Shown here: positions 44,095 to 52,547 of the stretch, one piece after another
Position numbering within the stretch: position 1 is the first letter of the stretch
Layout: each line of letters begins with the position of its first letter
NCBI RefSeq assembly: GCF_900199705.1
Contig: NZ_LT904908.1
Coordinates: 529,542 to 593,541 of the forward strand
Length of the DNA: 64,000 nt
Direction of reading: 5' to 3'
From: Collinsella provencensis
Lineage (GTDB): Bacteria; Actinomycetota; Coriobacteriia; Coriobacteriales; Coriobacteriaceae
Translations under genes and position numbers: made by a program
Notes under the pieces: generated by a model
What the model saw: the letters and a program-made list of their open reading frames with translations, nothing else
What the model was told of the DNA's origin: nothing
The model's database searches: none

Positions 44095-44285
44095 CTACGG
44101 GCCACATGCCCGCGTAGATGGGAGAAGATCCGACTTGTCAGCGTCCGCTCACGTTCCACATCATCAGGGAAACGCGCATTGCGGCACACGAGTTACGGTT
44201 ACTGGTATAGCCGGGGATTCGCACCCCGATTCCACTGCAGATGAGCCTACTTTAAGGTTCAACTACGTGCTTTCGCACCACCATC
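44095..44285 (-). ncRNA. Cobalamin riboswitch-like leader of the DUF4430 gene
   Basis: Read on the minus strand: GTGCGAAAGCAC hairpin, then GTGGAATCGGGGTGCGAATC and the P3-like stem GGGG/CCCC (44213-44227), a CCAGTAACCGT junction matching the conserved ACTGTAA region loosely, and AAGTCGGATC (44127-44136), the position and sequence of a B12 box. A last hairpin CTACGCGGGC/GCCCGTAG (44095-44117) sits before the ribosome site and may be the expression platform. Parts diverge from the consensus, so a covariance-model search is needed. Confidence 0.68.
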
Positions 44286-44403
44286 TCGGCCAAACTAGCC
44301 GTACATCCTATCAGAGGTTCAAAGCAACGTCCATGCAGGTAGATAGGGTAAAATAAGAGCAATCTCGTCTCCCCTCCCCAACTGGGCACTTAGGGGAACT
44401 CTC

Positions 44404-44525
44404 ACCTTAAAGATGAACTTGAAACTTCAAAACTGTTTCACATTTCCTCATAACCGCAGGTAGTTGAAGCTTAAACCTTCAACTTGAACCTTAAAGAATC
44501 TCTAACCTTCAAGTTGAACTCTAAA
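44404..44525 (+). repeat. Cluster of dyad-cored repeats before the secreted coiled-coil gene
   Basis: Two good copies, TTAAACCTTCAACTTGAACC (44471-44490, continuing TTAAAG) and TCTAACCTTCAAGTTGAACT (44501-44520, continuing CTAAA), with centres 30 bases apart, and a weaker one at 44404-44434. The core TTCAA-S-TTGAA is a dyad. It matches the site before ftsZ (2229-2252). Confidence 0.75.
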
Positions 44526-44576
44526 CTGGTGGTATCATTCCTTTCGTCAAAGGTAGGCAAGCAGACGAGGATTTAC

Positions 44577-45638
44577 ATGGACGCACATCCAAGGCTGCAC
44601 GCTACGTGGCGCACCACTGCCGCCGCCCGTCTTATTGCGAGCGCTGGCGTTACGGTTGCGATCGCAGCAAGCGTGTTGTTCCCCGTCCCGGCTAGAGCAA
44701 TCACATCCCAAACCGAAGCCAAGCTCACCGAGACCCAGGAAAAAGTTGAAGAGACCGCCGCGACCTATGATAAGGCCGTCAAGCAGCTCTGCGACCTCGA
44801 AGAGCAGGCCAGCGAGAACGAGGCCCGCATCGCGGAGATCGAAGCGGAACTCCCCAGTGCACAGGACAAGGCAAGCCGCGCCATGCGTGACCTGTACAAG
44901 CAGCAGAAGGGCACCAATGTCCTGATGAGCTTCATGCTGAGCACGCAGAGTCTCGACGAGCTCCTTTCCACCATGAAGTACATGGGCATGGTTCAGGATG
45001 CCAACGTTGAGGCCCTCGAGGAGCTTAACGACATGCAGGCTGAACTTGAGAGCGAAAGGACCGAGCTCGCCACTGCGCGCGCCCAGGCCGAGCAGGAAAA
45101 GCAGGCTGCAGAGGAGGCTCTCGCCGAGGCGCAAAAACTTCGCGAGGAGGCTCAGGCTCAGGCCGACGCAGAAGCCGCAGCCGAAGCTGCCGCACTCCAG
45201 GAGGCAGCGGCCGAACTTGGAACCGACGTCGGTTCCATCCCCCAACCCGATAACGGCGCCGTCGACTGGAACGTCGATCAGGACACCTTCGTATCGCAGT
45301 GGGCACCGCGTATCGACGCATATCTCGCAGGTTCCCCGCTCGAGGGCCAGGGCACCACGTTTGCCACGGCCGCTTGGAAGTACGGTGTGGACCCGCGTTG
45401 GTCCCCCGCCATCTCCAACACCGAGAGCTCCAAGGGTCGTCACTGCTTCAAGCCGCACAATGCCTGGGGCTGGGGCAGCGCGAGTTGGAGCAGCTGGGAA
45501 GAGGCCATCGACGCCCACGTGTCCGGCCTTGCCCGCGGCTATGGCTACACCATCAGCGTTGCCAACGCCAAGCGCTACTGTCCGCCCAACTGGTTCAACT
45601 GGTACAACAACACGCTGTCCGAGATGAACCGCATTTAG
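44577..45638 (+). CDS. Secreted coiled-coil protein with C-terminal lysozyme-like domain
   Basis: 353 residues. Signal peptide to about residue 43 (VTVAIAASVLFPVPARA). A long coiled coil follows (about 45-210, with Glu/Lys/Ala heptads and QAEQEKQAAEEALAEAQKLR), of the kind found in PcsB, CwlO and RipA N-termini that dock on FtsEX. After a short linker, residues about 230-353 look like a glucosaminidase/transglycosylase-type fold: FATAAWKYGVDPRWSPAISNTESSKGRH with a candidate catalytic Glu in NTESSKG, then NAWGWGSASWSSWEEAIDAH. Role in cell separation or wall remodelling is inference. Start ATG 44577 has GAGG 6 bases upstream. A terminator follows the stop. Confidence 0.78.
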   Translation: MDAHPRLHATWRTTAAARLIASAGVTVAIAASVLFPVPARAITSQTEAKLTETQEKVEETAATYDKAVKQLCDLEEQASENEARIAEIEAELPSAQDKASRAMRDLYKQQKGTNVLMSFMLSTQSLDELLSTMKYMGMVQDANVEALEELNDMQAELESERTELATARAQAEQEKQAAEEALAEAQKLREEAQAQADAEAAAEAAALQEAAAELGTDVGSIPQPDNGAVDWNVDQDTFVSQWAPRIDAYLAGSPLEGQGTTFATAAWKYGVDPRWSPAISNTESSKGRHCFKPHNAWGWGSASWSSWEEAIDAHVSGLARGYGYTISVANAKRYCPPNWFNWYNNTLSEMNRI

Positions 45639-45664
45639 CAAACACTAGATCAGGCGATTCGAAA

Positions 45665-45694
45665 AACGAGGCTCCTTTGGGGCCTCGTTTTTTT
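45665..45694 (+). terminator. Terminator after the secreted coiled-coil gene
   Basis: AACGAGGC (45665-45672) / GCCTCGTT (45682-45689) with a 9-base loop, then an unbroken run of seven T. Confidence 0.93.
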
Positions 45695-45825
45695 ATTGCC
45701 GTTACAACCAAATGACCGAATCCTGTGAAGGAATTGAATATCCTAGTATTTTGATAGGCAATGGGTACCATATGACCAGCAACGCATGCCAATCACGGTG
45801 TGCGTGAAACTCATTGGAGGCAACC

Positions 45826-46383
45826 ATGAGCATCTTCAGCAAATTCAAGACCCTGTTCCATGCAACAGACGATACCAAGATCCCCGTGCCCGCCCTGTTC
45901 GCAACCCGCAGCGATACGATCTACGCCCCGATCTCCGGCATGCTTGTCAGCCGCAAAGAAATCAACGACGAGGTAATCGCCGAGGGCATGCTCGGCGAGG
46001 GCTACGGCATTCTGCCTGTGGGCAACATCATCTACGCGCCGGCAAGCGGACGCGTGGATATGACCACCGTTACCAACCACTCCATCGGTCTACTCGCCTC
46101 AAATGGCGCAAAAGTGATTATTCACGCAGGTATCGGCACCGTTGCAATGGACGGCAAGGGCTTTACCCGTTACGTCGAGATGGGAGATACCGTCACGGCA
46201 GGTCAGCCGCTCCTGAGCTTCGACATCGCCGCCATCAAGGAGGCGGGATACGACGAAATCGTAACCTGCGTGATCAGCAATCCGCAATCGCTTGAAGAAG
46301 TGCATTTAGTCGGTTCGTCCAACACCCTGCTGGGTGGACGCCCCCTCGTCAAGGTCGGCGACCCGCTCATGGTCACCGAATGA
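45826..46383 (+). CDS. crr: PTS glucose-type EIIA component
   Basis: Cytoplasmic phosphocarrier of 185 residues, homologous to EIIA-Glc. Family pattern: IYAPISGMLVSRKEINDEV, GEGYGILPVGNIIYAPASGRV, TNHSIGLLASNGAKVIIHAGIGTVAMDGKGF with the phosphorylated His in VIIHAGIGT, VEMGDTVTAGQPLLSFD. It is free-standing, not fused to EIIC, so it may serve several sugars and could signal carbon status. GGAGG is 5 bases before ATG 45826. The symbol crr follows the family; regulatory duties are not shown by sequence. Confidence 0.88.
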   Translation: MSIFSKFKTLFHATDDTKIPVPALFATRSDTIYAPISGMLVSRKEINDEVIAEGMLGEGYGILPVGNIIYAPASGRVDMTTVTNHSIGLLASNGAKVIIHAGIGTVAMDGKGFTRYVEMGDTVTAGQPLLSFDIAAIKEAGYDEIVTCVISNPQSLEEVHLVGSSNTLLGGRPLVKVGDPLMVTE

Positions 46384-46444
46384 TGCTGAGCGGTCATTCG
46401 ACCTGAATTCCTACTCAGATCGAACGCCTGCTCAGCCTGAGCTT

Positions 46445-47740
46445 TTACTGAATATCGGCATCGTCTTCGGCCTGTTCTTCGACATCAAACGCGGACTCAA
46501 ACCCGTCCGCTTCACCTTCCTCGCTCATGAGCAACAGGGGTCGGGTGCTTTTGATGGAGTCGAGCAGGCCGCTTGCCGCGTCGGTCACACGCTCGACCGT
46601 CGCCGTTTTGGCAAAGGTCTTAAACACGTCTTTGATGAAGTCGCGCAAATCGGGATCGAAGGTGTCGGCGGCGTCGAGCATGAGCGGTAGGCTGGTCTTG
46701 AAATCCGCCGCGATATCACCGAAGCGATGGGCACCCGTGACACCGATGACGTAGAACAGCGCGTCGACAAAGCGCTGACGATCCTCGAGCGGATACTTGT
46801 CCATCCAAGCGTCGAGCGTCGTGTTGAAGTACCGCGAGGAGGCACTGTAACCGTCCACGCGAACAAAATCACATGCATCCACGTCGACGTGCCACAAAAA
46901 CGGATTGTGCTGCAGCATCGAGAAACCGTCGCTCTCCACAATCACGCATTCGCATGCCGGGTCCTCGGAAAGCACCTGACCGATGAGCGAAGAGCGAGGC
47001 GTCGTCTTTTCCATAAGCGGCAGCAACCGTTGATACTCCTCCCGCTCCACGAACGTGCGGTGAAAACCCGGACCATCATGGGAGAAAACGCGCTGGACGC
47101 GAGCGCGATGTTCGGGCTTGCACATGGCAACGGCATACGCCGCCAAGTTACCGCCCTTGGAGTGACCGCCCACATAGAGCGGACCATCGGTTACCTGCGC
47201 CACTTCGTTAAGGTAGCGCGCGGCCTCGACCTGCGCGGGCACGGGATTGAGGAAGGTCATGTTGAAATCTTCCTTCCATCCCACAATCGTGGAGTCCGTT
47301 CCGCGAAACGCCACATAGGAAGCGCCCGTGGGCAGACGAAACGTCATAGCGGCGAACTGTTCCTCGGCACCCATATCGGTCTTGAACCGAAACTCGCACA
47401 GGCGCACGGTTCGAAACCGCGGGCTCGCACAGACGGCAAACAGCAGCTCGCGGCTTCCGACGGGGTCCCAACTCGTACCGAACATGTTGTCGAATTCCTC
47501 GGCGCGAAGCAGATCGGAAAGAGCGATGCCCTCGGAAAAACACGCGGCATCGAGCGAAGAACCGATATGCGCGTAGGCGAGCCATGAGAACACCAGGCTA
47601 TCCACGCTGCACAGCGGGCGCTCCTCAAAGGTATCCATCCGCTCGCGCACATAGGTGAGGAAGTTGATGGGGTCGCTGTCCTTGGACTTGTCCTTTACGA
47701 TCAAGCCTTTAAGCCCTTTTTCGCTTTTCTCGTCCGCCAC
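46445..47740 (-). CDS. DUF2974 (Mbeg1-like) alpha/beta-hydrolase
   Basis: Cytoplasmic protein of 431 residues with a lipase-like fold. Pieces: a Mbeg1-type start (FLTYVRERMDTFEERPLCSVDSLVFSWLAY), YVAFRGTDSTIVGWKEDFNM, the nucleophile elbow YVGGHSKGGNLAAYA (Ser in GHSKG), HDGPGFHRTF and PFLWHVD near the expected His. The family is common in gut Gram-positives and phages with unknown substrate. It starts at GTG 47740. The C-terminus is acidic. It is convergent with crr. Confidence 0.82.
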   Translation of the reverse strand: MADEKSEKGLKGLIVKDKSKDSDPINFLTYVRERMDTFEERPLCSVDSLVFSWLAYAHIGSSLDAACFSEGIALSDLLRAEEFDNMFGTSWDPVGSRELLFAVCASPRFRTVRLCEFRFKTDMGAEEQFAAMTFRLPTGASYVAFRGTDSTIVGWKEDFNMTFLNPVPAQVEAARYLNEVAQVTDGPLYVGGHSKGGNLAAYAVAMCKPEHRARVQRVFSHDGPGFHRTFVEREEYQRLLPLMEKTTPRSSLIGQVLSEDPACECVIVESDGFSMLQHNPFLWHVDVDACDFVRVDGYSASSRYFNTTLDAWMDKYPLEDRQRFVDALFYVIGVTGAHRFGDIAADFKTSLPLMLDAADTFDPDLRDFIKDVFKTFAKTATVERVTDAASGLLDSIKSTRPLLLMSEEGEADGFESAFDVEEQAEDDADIQ

Positions 47741-47857
47741 GAATCCCCTATCCCAGCATCGTCTTGTTCGAACCGCCGAACCATTCTACGCCAACAAAAT
47801 CGGGCCGAGAACCGCATTCGCCTCGACCCGATTTATATAACACGCTATGACATAAAC

Positions 47858-47884
47858 GCGGCGGCACGTTCAAAGAGCCGCCGC
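47858..47884 (-). terminator. Terminator after the LL-DAP-type aminotransferase gene
   Basis: GCGGCGGC / GCCGCCGC with an 11-base loop; on the minus strand GTTTATGT follows. A second hairpin, AAATCGGG/CCCGATTT (47797-47834), lies just beyond and is followed by TTTTGTT. Confidence 0.75.
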
Positions 47885-47890
47885 ACAGCT

Positions 47891-49057
47891 TTATCCCAAA
47901 ATGCCCGCCTGCTCAATAGCTGCAACGGCCTTCTCTAGCCCCTCAGGCGGCAATACGAGTGCCATACGAACATACCCCTCACCATGGGGCCCAAAGCTCG
48001 CACCCGGGGTCACAATCACACCTGAGCGCTCCATGAGCTCTTCGCAGAACGCCACGGAATCCGTACGACCGCCGGGAAGCTTAACCCACACGAACATGGA
48101 GCCGTGCGCGTTGGGACGCTCCCAACCCAAGCGCTCAAGGCCGTCGCATAGGGCATCGCGGCGCTCCTGGTACTTGAGGCGCTGCTCCTCCACCGCGTCA
48201 AGCGGACCGGTGAGTGCAGCGATGGCGGCGCGCTGTAACGGGAAGTACATACCGAAGTCGATCTGACCGCGAAGCTTCGAGAATGCCGCCACCACGTCGG
48301 GACGGCCGACCAAAAAGCCGATGCGCGCGCCAGTGACGTTGAAGGACTTGGAAAGCGAGAAGAACTCGACGCCCACCTCGAGCGCACCGGGATGCGCCAG
48401 GAACGTTCCGCCCTTGGGGCCGTCGAACACGATGTCCGAGTAGGCGTTGTCATGCACGATGAGCAGGTCGTGCTCGCGCGCAAACGCGATGATCTCGTCG
48501 TAGAGGGCGTCATTTCCCACCGAACCCACGGGGTTTGCAGGCAACGAGACGATCATGTACTTGGCTCGATCAGCGACCTCGGGGTCGATGCCGGCCACAT
48601 AAGGGAGGAAATCGTGCTCAGCGTCGAGCGGATAGTACGCGAGCTCGCCGTCGGCGATCTTGACGCCCGCCTCGAACACCGGATAGCACGGATCGGGCAC
48701 CAAAACGGTATCGCCCGGGTTGAGCAGCGCGAGGCCCAGATGACCCACGCCCTCCTGGGTGCCATTGCAGGAGGCGACCATGTCGGGCGTGATGCCCTCA
48801 ACGCCAAAGCGGCGCTCGTAGTAATCGCACACGGCCTGTTTGAGTTCGGGCAGGTCACGCAGCGAGTACTTCCATTCAGCGGGGTCCTGTGCGGCGGTGG
48901 TAAGCGCTTCGACCACGTGAGGATACGGCGCGAAATCCGGCGTACCCACGCTCAGGTTGTAGATGGTGCGCCCCGCCTCTTCGAGCGCCACGCGCTTGGC
49001 ATTGAGCGAGGCGAAGATTTCGTCACCGAAGCGATTGAGTCTATCTGAGAATTCCAT
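47891..49057 (-). CDS. PLP-dependent aminotransferase, LL-diaminopimelate/aspartate type
   Basis: Fold-type I aminotransferase of 388 residues. Visible: IYNLSVGTPDFAPYPHVVEAL, YSLRDLPELKQAVCDYYERR, CNGTQEGVGHLGLALLNPGD, YPVFEAGVKIADGELAYYPL, VSLPANPVGSVGND, DNAYSDIVFDG, PLP Lys in FFSLSKSFNVTGARIGF, and a C-terminal GEGYVRMALV with the carboxylate-binding Arg. This resembles the DapL/AlaC/aspartate aminotransferase group; substrate is not decidable by eye. Start ATG 49057 with AAAGG 6 bases upstream. It ends at its own terminator and is not linked to lysine genes here. Confidence 0.85.
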   Translation of the reverse strand: MEFSDRLNRFGDEIFASLNAKRVALEEAGRTIYNLSVGTPDFAPYPHVVEALTTAAQDPAEWKYSLRDLPELKQAVCDYYERRFGVEGITPDMVASCNGTQEGVGHLGLALLNPGDTVLVPDPCYPVFEAGVKIADGELAYYPLDAEHDFLPYVAGIDPEVADRAKYMIVSLPANPVGSVGNDALYDEIIAFAREHDLLIVHDNAYSDIVFDGPKGGTFLAHPGALEVGVEFFSLSKSFNVTGARIGFLVGRPDVVAAFSKLRGQIDFGMYFPLQRAAIAALTGPLDAVEEQRLKYQERRDALCDGLERLGWERPNAHGSMFVWVKLPGGRTDSVAFCEELMERSGVIVTPGASFGPHGEGYVRMALVLPPEGLEKAVAAIEQAGILG

Positions 49058-49254
49058 TTCGGACCTTTCCGTTGATGCGAACCCGTCCATTATGGCACGA
49101 CCATACGCGAGAGAGTCGGCAACACGGCCTCATATTGACAGAACGGAAACGCCGCGCCATGCTCCAAGCACGACGCGGCACCCCTCTCACCTCGCGGAAC
49201 AGCGCGAGGAAAAGTTGTCTGTCGGAGATCGAACGAGCTTGCCGCCCCTTCAGC

Positions 49255-50187
49255 CTAGCGGACCTGGCGAATCGCGATACCCTTCTCGTATTCCGCGACG
49301 TGAGCGAAATCTCCCAAGCCAGCGCACTCGACCACGTTGGCACCTGTCGCCATGGAGCGACGCAGGGCATCCTCTACACGGTCGCAATCGTCGAACCAAA
49401 TCGAAAGGAACGCGGCAAGCGATGAATCGCCCGCGCACACCGTGGAGAGCACCTTGACGTCAAACGTGCGGTTGGCAAACCACAGGTGCTCGCCGTTCGA
49501 GAAATACGCACCGGCTCCGCCCAGCGTGAGCAGAACGTTTTTGGCACCGCGCTCATGGAGCTCGGCCATAGCGGCAACAACAGATTCGTCATCGCCCGCC
49601 TGGACGTCGATGCCGAAGATATCGTGCAGCTCATCATCGTTTGGCTTGATAAGCAGCGGATGAAGGGCAAGCAGGTCTGCCAGCTGGGGGCTTGAAATGT
49701 CGAGCACGAACTCAGAGCCCGCAGCAACGACGCGCTCGATAACGGTGCGCAAAAAGCCCTCGGAGGTGTTTGGCGGCAGCGAGCCCGAAATCACGAGGCA
49801 GTCGAGTTCTTCCAAGCCACTTACCAGGTCGAACATCGCCTGCTCGTCCTCGGAGGTGATGGCTGCGCCGGCATTTACCATGTTGTACTCGACGTCGTCG
49901 CCGGCGTTGAGGAACACGTTGATGCGCGTAATGCCCTCGGTCCACACGGGATAGACCTCGACGCCCAACTCACGCGCGCCTTCCACGATAAAGCGACCGG
50001 AGAACCCGGCGAAAAAGCCGAGAATGGCCGTGGGAACACCGTAATGGTCCAAGGTAAACGAGACGTTGAGTCCCTTGCCGTTGGGAGTATACACCGCATC
50101 GCGCGTACGGGTAACCGTGTTGGGTTTGAGTCCCGAACAGGAGATGTTGTAGTCGATGGTCGGATTGGCCGTGAGCGTGTAAATCAT
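49255..50187 (-). CDS. fruK: 1-phosphofructokinase
   Basis: PfkB-family sugar kinase of 310 residues that phosphorylates fructose-1-phosphate to fructose-1,6-bisphosphate. It opens IYTLTANPTIDYNIS, has GKGLNVSFTLDHYG and CLVISGSLPPN, KPNDDEL, and the ATP/anion-hole motif here STVCAGDSSLAAF, with the catalytic Asp in AGD (the usual GAGD has Cys in place of the first Gly). It follows fruA after a 122-base gap holding a hairpin. Confidence 0.9.
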   Translation of the reverse strand: MIYTLTANPTIDYNISCSGLKPNTVTRTRDAVYTPNGKGLNVSFTLDHYGVPTAILGFFAGFSGRFIVEGARELGVEVYPVWTEGITRINVFLNAGDDVEYNMVNAGAAITSEDEQAMFDLVSGLEELDCLVISGSLPPNTSEGFLRTVIERVVAAGSEFVLDISSPQLADLLALHPLLIKPNDDELHDIFGIDVQAGDDESVVAAMAELHERGAKNVLLTLGGAGAYFSNGEHLWFANRTFDVKVLSTVCAGDSSLAAFLSIWFDDCDRVEDALRRSMATGANVVECAGLGDFAHVAEYEKGIAIRQVR

Positions 50188-50266
50188 GGAATACCTTTCC
50201 GCGTGGATCGCAATCTAGGGCCGACTCGTATCGGCATCCGTCACTCAATTCCCGAACGAGCGCAAA

Positions 50267-50296
50267 GACGGCGACGCGAACCGTCGCGCCGCCGTC
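50267..50296 (-). terminator. Intercistronic hairpin between fruA and fruK
   Basis: GACGGCG-A-CGCG pairs with CGCG-C-CGCCGTC (11 pairs, one mismatch), 14 bases after the fruA stop on the minus strand, followed by TTTGCG. A weak terminator that could let part of the transcripts pass into fruK. Confidence 0.6.
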
Positions 50297-50309
50297 AAAA
50301 GGCGAATCG

Positions 50310-52328
50310 TTACACCAAACGCTCGTTGATGATCCGAGCGATCTTCGCGGGATCGTCCTGCGCCTTCAGGGCAGCACGGAAGTCATCGTCCATGAGAGCC
50401 GTGGCAATCTTGGAGAGGATCTGCAGGTGCGTGGTACCGGCCTCAGCATCCGGCACGAGCAGTGCGATGGCACAATTCACTGCAGCACCATCCAGGGTGT
50501 CCCACTCGGCAATACCATCGGATGCTTTGATGACCACGACAGCAGCCTCTTTAACTGCATCGGTTTTGGCATGCGGAATGGAGAAGCCGTCGGTCATGCC
50601 CGTGGTTCCCTCAGCCTCACGCTTGAGGAAGGCGTCGAGCAGCAAATTTGCGTCATCGGCGATGCCAGCCTCGACGGCGTGATTGGAGATGAAGCGAAGC
50701 GCCTCGTCGCGATTTGCGAACTGCTGATTGCAGAACACGTTGGAAGCCTTGGCAAAGCCCTCGTCAGCCTGCTCAGGAGCCGCATCAACGGCAGCAGCAA
50801 CAGCAGGAGTCTCGACGGCCTCGACGACAGGAGCCTCAGCCTGAGCGGCCTGCTTCTTGGTCCAGTCGTACTTCTTGAACATGACGAACAGGAGACCACC
50901 GACAACAGCGCCGATGGCGATGGCGAGCACCCACATGGCGCCGCCGTCGACGACGGGCAGGACCAGGAAGCCACCGTGAGGTGCCGGGTCATGAACGCCG
51001 AAGAAGATGGTGAGGATAGAAGCGATAGAGGAACCGATCATCATGATGGGCATGACGGGCCAGATATTCTTGGTCATGAACGGGATGGCGCCCTCGGTGA
51101 TGTGGGTGCAACCCAAGATGAAGTTGACCAGACCGGCGTCGTGATCTTCCTGGCTGAAGTACTTCTTGCCAACGACGACGGCGAAGGTGGTGATCAGCGG
51201 CGGAACGATGCAGGCAGCGGAGACGGCGGCCATGAAGTTGGTGCCGAAGTTGTAGGTAGCGGTACCCACGCCAGCCTCGAGAGCGGTGCCGAGCAGGAAG
51301 GTGCCCGTGGTGTAAGCGGCCTTGTTGACCGGGCCACCCATGTCAAAGGCGCACATGCAGCCGATGGCAAGACCGAGCACGATAGGACCGGAAGTGGACA
51401 GGCCCTGCAGGAAGTCCATCATGGCCTGGTTGACGGCGGCCATGGGACCGGAGATGCCGAGCATAACAAGGCCGACGATAGCGGTCGAGCACAGCGGATA
51501 CAGGAAGATGGCCTTGAGTCCGTTCAGGCTCGCAGGAATCTTGGAGAAAGCCTTCTCGAGCAGCAGGATGACGTAGCCAGCGAGGAAGCCGCCGACGATG
51601 CCACCGAGGAAACCGAAGCCCACGCCCGCGCCACCGGCGTCGATGAGGCCGGTTTCAGCGTTCACGGGCAAGCCGTTGATGGCGATCATGCCGGCGACGA
51701 AACCGGGAACGAGCGCCGGGCGCTTACCGATGGACTCGGCGATGTAGGCGGAGAGCACGGGAACCATGAGGCCCATGGCGGTACCGCCGATGATCTTGAG
51801 CATGGCCGCGAAGCTGTTGTAGTCGGCGGCCGTGGAATCGAAGGACGTGATGCCCCACAGGAACGACACCGCGGTGAGCACGCCACCGGCGACGACAAAC
51901 ACGAGCATGTGGGAAACGCCGTTCATCAGATGCTTGTAGAGCTGGTGTCCCAGGGTCTCCTTCTCCTCGGGAACGTCCTCGACGACTGCCGTAACAGCAG
52001 AGGCGTCGCCCTTGGCGGCCAAAGCGCGCTCGATGAGCGCGTCAGCGGCCTCGACGGAAAGAGCCTTGGAAACGCCCACGGAAACCATGGGCTTGCCCGC
52101 AAAGCGCTCGGCCTGCACGTCCTTGTCGGCGGCAATGACCACAGCGCGCGCAGCTGCGATCTCGGCGGCGGTGATCTCGTTCTCGATACCCACCTGTCCG
52201 TGAGTCTCCACCTTAATGGTCAGTCCGCGCGCGGCCGCAGCCTTTTCGAGCGCCTCCTTTGCCATGAAGGTGTGGGCAATGCCTGTTGGGCAGCCCGTGG
52301 CAGCGATGATGTCATACTTCTCTGCCAT
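50310..52328 (-). CDS. fruA: PTS fructose-specific EIIBCA permease
   Basis: Membrane sugar permease of 672 residues that imports and phosphorylates fructose at C1. Domain order is EIIB (1-100), with the phosphorylated Cys in ATGCPTGIAHTFMA; EIIC (about 125-490), with some ten membrane segments and NFILGCTHITEGAIPF; a linker with Ala/Val/Glu; and EIIA (about 525-672), with the phosphorylated His in GFSIPHAKTDA. The order B-C-A differs from the common A-B-C. It is divergent from the RpiR-type gene, with repeated TGAAAG half-sites between them. Confidence 0.93.
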   Translation of the reverse strand: MAEKYDIIAATGCPTGIAHTFMAKEALEKAAAARGLTIKVETHGQVGIENEITAAEIAAARAVVIAADKDVQAERFAGKPMVSVGVSKALSVEAADALIERALAAKGDASAVTAVVEDVPEEKETLGHQLYKHLMNGVSHMLVFVVAGGVLTAVSFLWGITSFDSTAADYNSFAAMLKIIGGTAMGLMVPVLSAYIAESIGKRPALVPGFVAGMIAINGLPVNAETGLIDAGGAGVGFGFLGGIVGGFLAGYVILLLEKAFSKIPASLNGLKAIFLYPLCSTAIVGLVMLGISGPMAAVNQAMMDFLQGLSTSGPIVLGLAIGCMCAFDMGGPVNKAAYTTGTFLLGTALEAGVGTATYNFGTNFMAAVSAACIVPPLITTFAVVVGKKYFSQEDHDAGLVNFILGCTHITEGAIPFMTKNIWPVMPIMMIGSSIASILTIFFGVHDPAPHGGFLVLPVVDGGAMWVLAIAIGAVVGGLLFVMFKKYDWTKKQAAQAEAPVVEAVETPAVAAAVDAAPEQADEGFAKASNVFCNQQFANRDEALRFISNHAVEAGIADDANLLLDAFLKREAEGTTGMTDGFSIPHAKTDAVKEAAVVVIKASDGIAEWDTLDGAAVNCAIALLVPDAEAGTTHLQILSKIATALMDDDFRAALKAQDDPAKIARIINERLV

Positions 52329-52390
52329 ATTCCCCCCTTACACTCATGCACCTCTTGGTGCAACTTCATGCCTATCTTAGACAGCATGTG

Positions 52391-52487
52391 TTGAAAGTTT
52401 CTTTCAAGTAGAGTTTATTCCATGAAAGGTATTTTTGTAAGGGTGAATGGTAAGAAACTTCCTTTCATAGTAAAATCACTGAAAGAA
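52391..52487. promoter_or_regulatory. Operator cluster between fruA and the RpiR-type gene
   Basis: A perfect dyad TTGAAAG-TTT-CTTTCAA (52391-52407), plus related half-sites ATGAAAGG (near 52421), GAAACTTCCTTTCAT (52454-52468) and TGAAAGAAAC (near 52479). Such GAAAG/CTTTC palindromes suit an RpiR-type dimer; with the gene right beside them, autoregulation and control of fruA are likely. Confidence 0.7.
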
Positions 52488-52547
52488 ACCCATCATCTGC
52501 TCTGATATATGAAGAAATTGTGATTATATACCAATTTGAGAGGCGCC

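Larger units (their letters stand above)
44072..44576. other. Divergent regulatory region between DUF4430 gene and secreted coiled-coil gene
   Basis: 505 bases. The left half is the riboswitch-like leader. The right half, 44390-44540, is a cluster of related AT-rich repeats and the promoter of the gene at 44577 (TATCAT at 44533-44538 is a possible -10). No gene is present; the reading frame continuing upstream to 44484 lacks a ribosome site and overlaps the repeats. Confidence 0.6.
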
